Positions 6,646 to 12,728 of a stretch of 15,500 nt of DNA are shown here, in pieces. The stretch spans positions 1 through 15,500 of the forward strand of contig CANQZF010000017.1 in assembly GCA_947628265.1 (NCBI GenBank). Direction: 5' to 3'. This DNA comes from an uncultured Oscillospiraceae bacterium (GTDB taxonomy: Bacteria > Bacillota > Clostridia > Oscillospirales > Oscillospiraceae). The notes under the pieces are model-generated. The model was not told where the DNA came from and did no database searches. It saw only the letters and a program-made list of their open reading frames with translations. A program made the translations under genes and the position numbers. Position 1 is the stretch's first letter, and the number at the start of each line of letters is the position of its first letter.

Positions 6646-7692
6646 TCATTCGATGGTTCCTCCGTTGGCCTCGATGAGGCCGTTGAGGTAGGCGGAGCCG
6701 AGAGCCCGGTCAAAGAGTCCGTAGCCGGGTTTGCCCGTCTCGCCCCAGATCATGCGCCCGTGGTCCGGGCGGAAATAGCCGTCAAAGCCGGTGTCCACCA
6801 GGGCCTTCACAATGGCGTTCATGTCGAGAGAGCCGTTTTTACTGAGATGGCCGGATTCCTCGAAGGAGGTGTCGGGCAATATTTTCACGTTCCGAAGGTG
6901 CATGAAGCCGATTCGCTTCATGGCGGAGTACTTGCGGACAAGCTTGGGAATGTCGTTGGTTGGAGAGCACCCCAGGGACCCAGTGCAGAGGCACAGGGTG
7001 TTGGCGGGGCTGTCCACGATGGAGAGGTAGCGGTCAATGTTCTGCTCATTCGTCACCACGCGGGGCAGGCCGAAGATGGGGTACGGTGGATCGTCCGGGT
7101 GGAGGGCCATCACGATGCCGCACGCCTCGGCCACGGGGATGACGCGCTTGAGGAAGTATTCGATATTGCTCCAAAGCCCCTCCTCCCCAATCTCGCCGTA
7201 GGCCCGGATAAGGTCGCGGACTTCATCCTGGGTGTAGCTGGAGTCCCAGCCGGGAAGATGGATGTCGTCCTTCAGGGGGTCAAGACCCTTCATCTGGTCC
7301 CAGTACATGACAAGGCTGGTGGACCCGTCCGCGCCCTCTTTGTCAAGCTGCGTGCGGGTCCAGTCGAAGACCGGCATGAAGTTGTAGGTGACGCATTTGA
7401 CGCCGTATTTTGCGCAGCGGCGGATGTTCTCGCAGTAATTCTCGATGTGCCGGTCCCGCTCCGGGCGGCCCAGCTTGATCTCCTCCGTCACGGGGATGGA
7501 CTCCACCACGTCGAAGATGAGGCCATGCTCTTTGCACTCGTCCGCTAAATGCTTTATGCTCTTCTCCGGCCAGACCTCACCGGGCTTCACGTCGTAGACC
7601 GCGCTGACGATGGAGCGCATACCGGGGATCTGCCGGATCTCGTCCAGGGTCACGGGGTCGGAGTCGCCGTACCAGCGAAAGGAACTTTTCAT
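6646..7692 (-). CDS. uxuA: Mannonate dehydratase
   Basis: Dehydrates D-mannonate to 2-keto-3-deoxy-D-gluconate. The 348 residues are a TIM-barrel of the UxuA family: FRWYGDSDPVTLDEIRQIPG at 5-24, the metal-ligand His in MALHPDDPP (H198), a Cys in LCLCTGS (C234/C236), a His in GFMHLRN (H265), and an Asp in FRPDHGR (D310). The set His, Cys, His, Asp matches the Mn-binding residues known for this family. Length is within the Firmicutes range (about 350-360). The start at 7692 is preceded by AAGGAGGAG with good spacing, and this site overlaps the end of the decayed DUF4867 remnant. It lies upstream of uxuB in the same operon, so the two enzymes give consecutive steps from fructuronate. Confidence 0.95.
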   Translation of the reverse strand: MKSSFRWYGDSDPVTLDEIRQIPGMRSIVSAVYDVKPGEVWPEKSIKHLADECKEHGLIFDVVESIPVTEEIKLGRPERDRHIENYCENIRRCAKYGVKCVTYNFMPVFDWTRTQLDKEGADGSTSLVMYWDQMKGLDPLKDDIHLPGWDSSYTQDEVRDLIRAYGEIGEEGLWSNIEYFLKRVIPVAEACGIVMALHPDDPPYPIFGLPRVVTNEQNIDRYLSIVDSPANTLCLCTGSLGCSPTNDIPKLVRKYSAMKRIGFMHLRNVKILPDTSFEESGHLSKNGSLDMNAIVKALVDTGFDGYFRPDHGRMIWGETGKPGYGLFDRALGSAYLNGLIEANGGTIE

Positions 7693-7704
7693 GAAATCTC
7701 CTCC

Positions 7705-7898
7705 TTAAAATTCATCGGCAAGGTCGATGTTTTCGCCGGTCAGGCCAATGTGGGTACCGGGATGCTGGGCTCGTAGGCCGTGCCGCTCTCCGGGAGGGGG
7801 ATCGTTTTGGCGGCGTTTATGAGGCAGGTGGTGTCGTAGCCCTCCAGAACGCGGCCGTAGGGCTTGAATTCGGGGTCGTAGACGGAATAAATTTTCAT
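7705..7898 (-). pseudogene. DUF4867-family gene remnant with internal deletion
   Basis: From an ATG at 7898, with GAGGTG six bases upstream and 10 bp after the xylB stop, a frame reads MKIYSVYDPEFKPYGR and onward for 52 residues to a TGA at 7740-7742. This start is, from memory, the conserved N-terminus of DUF4867 proteins, which are roughly 200 residues long and common in Firmicutes sugar-acid and rhamnose clusters. A different frame just downstream reads GTHIGLTGENIDLADEF and stops with TAA at 7705-7707; that resembles the usual DUF4867 C-terminus (GLTGENI). So both ends of the gene appear to survive while some 140-160 central codons are gone and the join is out of frame. The remaining DNA still provides the uxuA ribosome binding site. 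If the family match is wrong, this is a 52-residue hypothetical protein. The function of DUF4867 is not established; a sugar isomerase-like cupin role has been suggested by context only. Confidence 0.75.
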
Positions 7899-7908
7899 TT
7901 TTTGCACC

Positions 7909-9384
7909 TCACATCAATTTCGGGAACAGGGACTTCATGGCGGGGTAGATTTCCTTGAACTGGCTGTAACGCTCATTATAGAGTCTCGTCAGCTCCGGTT
8001 CCGGCTCCGTGGTGGAGGCCACGGTCACCAGGGCGTCGCAAGCGGCCTGGACGGATGGATAGCGTCCGTCCGCCACCATGGCCAAAATCGCGCCGCCGTA
8101 GCCGGGGCCCTGCTCCGTGGCGACCATGTCGAGGGGGATGCCCAGGACGTTGGCTAAAATTTTGCGCCAAAGCGGAGATTTGGCCCCGCCGCCGCAGATG
8201 TTGGAGCGGGGGATGTCGATTCCCAAGCTCTTCGCCACCTCGAAGCTGTCCCGGATGGCGAAGGCCACGCCCTCCAGCACCGCTTGCGTCATGTCCGCGT
8301 GGGTGGTGTCCATGGTGAGGCCGGTGAAGGTCCCACGGGCGTTCGTGTCGTTGATGGGGCTGCGCTCGCCCATGAGGTACGGCAGGAAATAGACGTGGTT
8401 GCGGCCCAACTTGTCCGGGTTTATCTTCCCCTGCTCACGGGAATAGTCCGTGTCGCCGGAAACTTCATCCATCCACCACTTGTTGCAGGAGGCGGCAGAG
8501 AGCATACAGCCCATCAGGTGCCAGCCGCCGTCGGCGTGGGCGAAGGCGTGCAGGGCGTTGTGGGGGTCCACGCCAAAGCGGTCCGAGGAGATGAACACAG
8601 TTCCGGAGGTGCCGAGGCTGATGTTGCAACCTCCCGCGCCCACGGTGCCGGTCCCCACCGCAGCGGCGGCGTTGTCCCCCGCCCCGGCGCAGACCTTGAC
8701 GGAGGCGGGGAGGCCAAATTGTCTCGCGACTTCGGGCTTCAAGGTCCCCACGCAATCCCAGCTTTCGTGGAGTTTGGGGAGCTGGGCCTCCGTAATGCCG
8801 CAGATCTCAAGCATTTCCCGCGACCACCGTTTATTCTGCACGTCCAACAGCAGCATCCCGGAGGCGTCGGAGTAGTCCGTCGCGTGAACGCCGGTCATTT
8901 TGTAGACCAGATAATCCTTGGGGAGCATGATTTTCGAAATACGCGCGAATTTCTCCGGCTCGTTTGCTTTCATCCACAAAATCTTCGGCGCGGTGAACCC
9001 GGCGAAGGCGATGTTGGCGGTGTACCGGCTCAAGGTCTCCCGGCCCACCACCTCGTTGAGGTAGTCCGTCTCCCCCGCCGTCCGCCCGTCGTTCCACAAA
9101 ATGGCGGGTCGCAGCACCGAATCGTCCATATCCAGTGCCACCAGCCCGTGCATCTGCCCGCCGAGACCGATGGCCCGGACCTCCCCGGCGTCCACGCCGG
9201 AGACAAGCTCCGGGACGCCCGCAAGGACGGCGCTCCACCAGTCCCCCGGCTCCTGCTCGCTCCAGCCGGGGTGGGGGAAGCTCAAAGGATATTCCTTTGT
9301 TACCTCCTGGGCAACATTTCCGCCCTCGTCCACCAACAAGAGCTTCACCGCCGAGGTGCCAAGGTCGATGCCGATATAGAACAT
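7909..9384 (-). CDS. xylB: Xylulokinase
   Basis: An FGGY-family kinase that phosphorylates D-xylulose to D-xylulose 5-phosphate. It is full length at 491 residues (E. coli 484). Motifs: GIDLGTSAVK at 5-14, GWSEQEPGDWW at 40-50, GGQMHGLV at 75-82 and ILWNDGRT at 95-102 (both typical of XylB and part of the sugar site), the catalytic Asp D237 in GAGDNAAAAVG, ISLGTSGT at 255-262, ERSPINDTNARG at 340-351, and ICGGGAKSPLW at 396-406. The ATG at 9384 follows a TAA directly (TAAATG) and has GAGG 9 bases upstream. It is the first complete gene of the xylB-uxuA-uxuB operon; no xylA is present here, so xylulose must come from an isomerase or dehydrogenase encoded elsewhere. A related ketopentose as substrate cannot be excluded. 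Confidence 0.93.
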   Translation of the reverse strand: MFYIGIDLGTSAVKLLLVDEGGNVAQEVTKEYPLSFPHPGWSEQEPGDWWSAVLAGVPELVSGVDAGEVRAIGLGGQMHGLVALDMDDSVLRPAILWNDGRTAGETDYLNEVVGRETLSRYTANIAFAGFTAPKILWMKANEPEKFARISKIMLPKDYLVYKMTGVHATDYSDASGMLLLDVQNKRWSREMLEICGITEAQLPKLHESWDCVGTLKPEVARQFGLPASVKVCAGAGDNAAAAVGTGTVGAGGCNISLGTSGTVFISSDRFGVDPHNALHAFAHADGGWHLMGCMLSAASCNKWWMDEVSGDTDYSREQGKINPDKLGRNHVYFLPYLMGERSPINDTNARGTFTGLTMDTTHADMTQAVLEGVAFAIRDSFEVAKSLGIDIPRSNICGGGAKSPLWRKILANVLGIPLDMVATEQGPGYGGAILAMVADGRYPSVQAACDALVTVASTTEPEPELTRLYNERYSQFKEIYPAMKSLFPKLM

Positions 9385-9441
9385 TTACACTCGCCTCACG
9401 ATCATTTTTGTATTTTCGTCCGCAAAGCTGCGGAAATCCAT
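9385..9441 (-). other. Short ORF abutting xylB, possibly not a gene
   Basis: ATG at 9441 opens an 18-codon frame (MDFRSFADENTKMIVRRV) whose TAA is directly followed by the xylB ATG. The xylB Shine-Dalgarno (GAGG) lies inside it, so translation of this frame would pass over the xylB initiation region. It has only a weak GGTGA close to its own start. Inside it lies the inverted repeat CCGCA-AAGC-TGCGG (9420-9433). It may be a leader ORF, a gene fragment or chance. Confidence 0.25.
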
Positions 9442-9492
9442 ATTCACCGGCGTCTCGGGGCGGGTAGTGCTCCCCTCCCCTGGCAGCGCCGC

Positions 9493-9513
9493 TCAGCGGG
9501 CATTATTCCACAT
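9493..9513 (-). other. Six-residue mini-ORF (MWNNAR) in the xylB 5' region
   Basis: ATG at 9513 is preceded by a perfect GGAGGT (9522-9527) at 8-base spacing and followed by six sense codons and TGA (9493-9495). This would be a textbook leader peptide, but the ribosome binding site overlaps the -10 box of the promoter candidate. It can only work if transcription starts further upstream. It may therefore be accidental. Confidence 0.25.
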
Positions 9514-9516
9514 CTT

Positions 9517-9545
9517 ATTTTACCTCCGCCGGAAAAGGTTTGCAA
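9517..9545 (-). promoter_or_regulatory. Candidate promoter of the xylB-uxuA-uxuB operon
   Basis: On the minus strand TTGCAA (9540-9545) and TAAAAT (9517-9522) are separated by exactly 17 bp. These match the housekeeping -35 and -10 consensus at 4 and 5 of 6 bases. Transcription would start near 9510 and give a leader of about 125 bases before xylB. A palindrome at 9489-9499 would lie about 10-20 bases past the start, a common repressor position. Confidence 0.5.
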
Positions 9546-9608
9546 GGGTTTCGCCGCGTTATAAAGATTTACCTCATAATAGCCGCTTCGTGCCGGCTCC
9601 GGCGTGTC

Positions 9609-9634
9609 CCAGGCGTGGGCCGTCTCACGCCTGG
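9609..9634. repeat. Inverted repeat next to the kinase-gene terminator
   Basis: CCAGGCGTG (9609-9617) and CACGCCTGG (9626-9634) are perfect 9-bp arms around an 8-base loop. No T-run follows on either strand, so it is not a simple terminator. It lies 6 bp beyond the large terminator and may back it up, protect transcript ends or bind a regulator of xylB. Confidence 0.55.
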
Positions 9635-9640
9635 CGTATT

Positions 9641-9676
9641 AAAAACCCCGGAATTCCTTGGAATTCCGGGGTTTTT
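9641..9676 (-). terminator. Strong rho-independent terminator after the signalling operon
   Basis: Two perfect 17-base arms, AAAAACCCCGGAATTCC (9641-9657) and GGAATTCCGGGGTTTTT (9660-9676), flank a TT. The hairpin is G+C-rich at mid-stem, and A-run and T-run lie at its two edges, so it can terminate transcription in either direction. It lies 20 bp past the stop of the hybrid kinase gene and separates the signalling operon from the xylB operon. Confidence 0.93.
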
Positions 9677-9696
9677 GGTGTTGTCGGTTTTGGCGG

Positions 9697-12327
9697 TCAG
9701 GTTTCCTCTTTGGTGAGCTGGGCCGCCAGGACCTTCAGGAGCTTATTGATGTCAAAGGGCTTCGCGATATGGTCGTTCATCCCGCTTTCAAAGGCCTTTT
9801 TGCGGTCCTCGTTGAAAGCGTTGGCGGTCATGGCGATGATGGGGACGGAGGCGAGCGCCGGGTCGGGCAGGGCGCGGATGGCCTTGGAGGCGGTGTAGCC
9901 GTCCATCACGGGCATCTGCACGTCCATCAGCACGGCGGCATACTGTCCGGGCTGGGAATTGCTCACCATATCCACCGCGATCTGGCCGTTGACGGCGGTA
10001 TCCACCTCAAAGCCGTTCTCCTCCAGGAGCTCCTGGGCGATCTCGCGGTTGAGCTCGTTGTCCTCCACCAGGAGAAGGCGCTTGCCCAGGCAGTGCTCCG
10101 CAGGGCCCGGCTCCTCCTTCTTCTCCGGGAGGTCCTCCCGGGCGCCCAGGATATTGAGGAGCGTATCCCGCAGCTCCGACATAAAGATGGGCTTGTTGCA
10201 AAAGGCGGTGACGCCGGCCTCCTTGGCCTCCTCCTCGAAGGCCGTCCAGTCGTAGGCGGTGAGAATGATGATGGGCACCGTCTCCCCTGCCATGCTCCGG
10301 ATTTGCCTTGCCACCTCCAGGCCGCTGAGGTCCGGGAGGGCCCAGTCGATCACGTAGGCGTAGAACTCGTCGCCCATCTCCAGCGCCTGCCGAGCACGGA
10401 GGACCGCCTCCTGGCCGCGCATGGTCCACTCGGCCCGCATACCGATCTGGGTCAGCATCTTGGTGACGCTGTCGCAGGTGGAGAAGCTGTCGTCCACCAC
10501 CAGCCCCCGGACGCCGCTGAGCTCCTTTATGAGGGAGACCTGGCGCTTCCCGGACTGAAGGCGGAAGGTGAAGTTGAGGACGAATTCCGTCCCCTTCCCC
10601 TTCTCCGTATAGACCTCGATGGTCCCGGCCATGGTGTCCACGATGCTCTTGGTGATGGCCATGCCAAGGCCGGTGCCCTGGATGCCGCTGACGGTGCTGT
10701 TGCGCTCCCGCTCGAAGGGCTCAAAAATGTGGACCGCGAACTCCGGGCTCATGCCGATGCCGGTGTCCTTGACCCGGATCTCGTAGGCCCCGTAGCCGCT
10801 GGGCGCCCCGGGCTTTTGACGGATCATCATGGAGACGGAGCCCCCCGCCGGGGTGAACTTGATGGCGTTGGACAGGAGGTTTAAGAGGACCTGGTTGAGA
10901 TGGAGCTTATCGCAGTAGATGTCCTCGTCCATCACATCCAGGGTGTCCATGTAGAAGTTTATCTGCTTTGAGCGCATCTGGGTCTGGATGATGTTGCGCA
11001 TATCCCGGAAGATGTCGGAGATGGAGCAGGCCCGCTCCTCGATGTTCAGCTTCCCGGACTCGATCCGGCTCATATCCAGGACATCGTTGATGAGGCTCAG
11101 AAGGTGGTTGCTGGAGGACAGGATCTTTGCAAGGTACTCCTGGACCCGGGGCTTGTTGTCGATGTTCGTCTCCGCCAGGGTCGTATAGCCGATGATGGCG
11201 TTCATGGGCGTTCGGATGTCGTGGGACATGTTGGAGAGGAAGGTGCTCTTAGCCCGCTCGGCGGCCTCCGCCTTGGTGAGCTTCTCCTCTAAGACCGCCC
11301 GCTCCACCATCTGCGCCGCCGTGCGCTTGGCCTGGAAATAGACGATGACATAATAGACCGCGATGGCCAGCGCCATGAGGCTCCCCACCACGATAAAGAC
11401 CCGGCGCACCGCGTAGGCGCTGGTGAAGGCCTCCCGCTCCGGCACCTGCACCGCGATGGTCCACTGGTTGATGCCGGCGGGGCTGTAGTATATGTACTGC
11501 CAGCCGCCTGTCTCCGCCGTGCGGAAGATGACGTACCCGGAGCCCAGGGCCATCATGTCCGTTGTGAACTCCTCCCAGGACTTCTCCCCCTTGGTCTTCC
11601 GCTCAAGGCCCTCGTAATCGGCGATATTCCCCAGATGGTCGTGGCCCGGCCAGGTGTCCAGGATGAAGTCGCCGGTCTTCGTGTCGATGATATAGACGCT
11701 GGAGGACTCGTTGTAGATGTTCTTGATGTTGATGGCGTCGGGCAGCTCGTCCAGCCTTGTAAGTCCGTACAGCAGCGCCGCGATCTCCCCGTTTTGGACG
11801 ATGGGAACAAAATGGCGCAGAATGGGGGTGTCCCCGCTCACGCTGTAGACCCTGTCCGAAATGTGCTCCCCCAGCTGCGACTCCTCCTCAAAGGAGATGG
11901 CGTCGTTATCGGAGGCGTCGGAAATACTGCCGTCCGGCATGAGGATCTGGTCGTCGGGCATCAGGATACGGATCTTCATGGTGTCCAGAAGCGGGCTGAC
12001 CCTCTCCACGATCTCCATGGTGTCCTCAATATCGAAGTTGTCCGCCGAGGAGATGATGTCCGCCGTGGCGTTGAGGACCCGGCTGTCCCTGGCAAGCTTA
12101 GAGGCCACCTCCTGGGTGACGGTCCGCACGCCCTCCTCCATGCGGTCGATGGCCCTTCTCTCCACCGCCGCGCTGATCCGGCCGTAGGCCACGACCATCA
12201 GCGCGATGATGATGACGATCAGCACAAACGTGGCGGCGAGACTGTTCTTCTCCAGGATCTTGTTGTTGAGGGCCGCCCATTTCCCACTCCGCCGGCCGGT
12301 CTTTTCATTGGCTGAATTGTTCTCCAT
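9697..12327 (-). CDS. Membrane-bound hybrid histidine kinase with two receiver domains
   Basis: An 876-residue sensor kinase. A transmembrane helix at about 30-48 and another at about 311-331 flank an extracytoplasmic sensor of some 260 residues that looks like a Cache-type domain, with PDDQILMPDGSISD and the paired SSSVYIIDTKTGDFILDTW and GWQYIYYSPAGINQWTIAVQ regions. The cytoplasmic part has a short coiled linker, a HisKA domain with the phosphorylated His H369 (MSHDIRTPMNAIIGY), and an ATPase domain with the N-box Asn N486 (NLLSNAIKFTP), DTGIGM (521) and GTGLGM (551). Receiver 1 (about 607-727) has VVDD, D661 in YVIDWALPD, T690 and NKP; receiver 2 (about 750-870) has VEDN, D802 in LMDVQMPVMDG, T834 and K856. 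All key residues for phosphotransfer are present. GGGAGG lies 6 bases before the ATG. It is last in the operon, 13 bp after the HPt gene, which could carry phosphate on from its receivers. Confidence 0.93.
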   Translation of the reverse strand: MENNSANEKTGRRSGKWAALNNKILEKNSLAATFVLIVIIIALMVVAYGRISAAVERRAIDRMEEGVRTVTQEVASKLARDSRVLNATADIISSADNFDIEDTMEIVERVSPLLDTMKIRILMPDDQILMPDGSISDASDNDAISFEEESQLGEHISDRVYSVSGDTPILRHFVPIVQNGEIAALLYGLTRLDELPDAINIKNIYNESSSVYIIDTKTGDFILDTWPGHDHLGNIADYEGLERKTKGEKSWEEFTTDMMALGSGYVIFRTAETGGWQYIYYSPAGINQWTIAVQVPEREAFTSAYAVRRVFIVVGSLMALAIAVYYVIVYFQAKRTAAQMVERAVLEEKLTKAEAAERAKSTFLSNMSHDIRTPMNAIIGYTTLAETNIDNKPRVQEYLAKILSSSNHLLSLINDVLDMSRIESGKLNIEERACSISDIFRDMRNIIQTQMRSKQINFYMDTLDVMDEDIYCDKLHLNQVLLNLLSNAIKFTPAGGSVSMMIRQKPGAPSGYGAYEIRVKDTGIGMSPEFAVHIFEPFERERNSTVSGIQGTGLGMAITKSIVDTMAGTIEVYTEKGKGTEFVLNFTFRLQSGKRQVSLIKELSGVRGLVVDDSFSTCDSVTKMLTQIGMRAEWTMRGQEAVLRARQALEMGDEFYAYVIDWALPDLSGLEVARQIRSMAGETVPIIILTAYDWTAFEEEAKEAGVTAFCNKPIFMSELRDTLLNILGAREDLPEKKEEPGPAEHCLGKRLLLVEDNELNREIAQELLEENGFEVDTAVNGQIAVDMVSNSQPGQYAAVLMDVQMPVMDGYTASKAIRALPDPALASVPIIAMTANAFNEDRKKAFESGMNDHIAKPFDINKLLKVLAAQLTKEET

Positions 12328-12340
12328 ACCGGGCCTCCCG

Positions 12341-12712
12341 TCAGGCTTGCTCCAGCCCCGCCCGGAAGGCGCGGATGGCGTCGGAGGTCCGCCGGTACTC
12401 CTCCCGGACCCTGGCGAAAAGGGGCTCCGCGTTGGCCCTGTCCAGGCTCCCGCCCCGCAGGGACTCCGTAAGCTCGGCGCTGGCGTCCCCCAGAGCGGTA
12501 AAGCTCAGGTTCTGGCACATGCCCTTGATGGTGTGGGAGGCCCGGAACGCCTCCTCGGCGTTGCCCTCCTCCATGGAGCGGCACAGAAGCTCGAAGCTCC
12601 CGTCGTCCAAAAACTTCAGCACGAATTTCTGGATGAGCCTCTCCGAGCGGAGCCTGCCCAATACCTCGTCGTAGCTTCCTCCCAGGGCCGCGTAACATTC
12701 CTGCAATGTCAT
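12341..12712 (-). CDS. Stand-alone HPt (histidine phosphotransfer) protein
   Basis: A 123-residue, mostly helical protein whose centre reads AFRASHTIKGMCQNL; H60 in the HxxKG motif is the expected phosphorylated histidine of an HPt domain, and NAEEAFRASHTIKG is the usual helix of a four-helix bundle. Such proteins pass phosphate between receiver domains and have no kinase activity themselves. The ATG at 12712 has AGAGGA 5 bases upstream. The gene lies between the REC-HD-GYP-GGDEF gene (16 bp upstream) and the hybrid kinase gene (13 bp downstream), all in one direction, so the natural reading is a phosphorelay: kinase to its own receiver, to this HPt, to the receiver of the c-di-GMP protein. 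This route is inferred from gene order. Confidence 0.9.
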   Translation of the reverse strand: MTLQECYAALGGSYDEVLGRLRSERLIQKFVLKFLDDGSFELLCRSMEEGNAEEAFRASHTIKGMCQNLSFTALGDASAELTESLRGGSLDRANAEPLFARVREEYRRTSDAIRAFRAGLEQA

Positions 12713-12728
12713 GTGTTCCTCTCCTCTC

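Larger units (their letters stand above)
9385..9640 (-). promoter_or_regulatory. Regulatory gap upstream of xylB
   Basis: Together with the terminator at 9641-9676 this makes a gap of about 310 bp without a convincing gene between the kinase gene (stop 9697) and xylB (start 9384). Reading in the direction of transcription it holds: a 9-bp hairpin (9609-9634), a smaller inverted repeat GCCGG-CT-CCGGC (9592-9603), a promoter candidate (9517-9545), a six-residue mini-ORF with a strong ribosome binding site (9493-9513), the palindrome CCGCT-C-AGCGG (9489-9499) just past the expected start point, a second inverted repeat CCGCA-AAGC-TGCGG (9420-9433), and an 18-codon frame that abuts xylB. The palindromes are candidate operators. 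No known riboswitch was recognised. Confidence 0.5.

Noticed and set aside
9385..9513. In-frame TGA at 9493-9495 read as selenocysteine, giving a 42-residue protein from ATG 9513 to TAA 9385
   Set aside because: The frames on both sides of the TGA are in phase, but only 34 codons of G+C-rich DNA follow, no homology is recognised and no convincing SECIS-type hairpin sits directly after the TGA.
9585..9696. Riboswitch or CRISPR-like repeats in the gap before xylB
   Set aside because: The hairpins are explained by a terminator and a single inverted repeat; there are no regularly spaced repeats and no recognised aptamer core.
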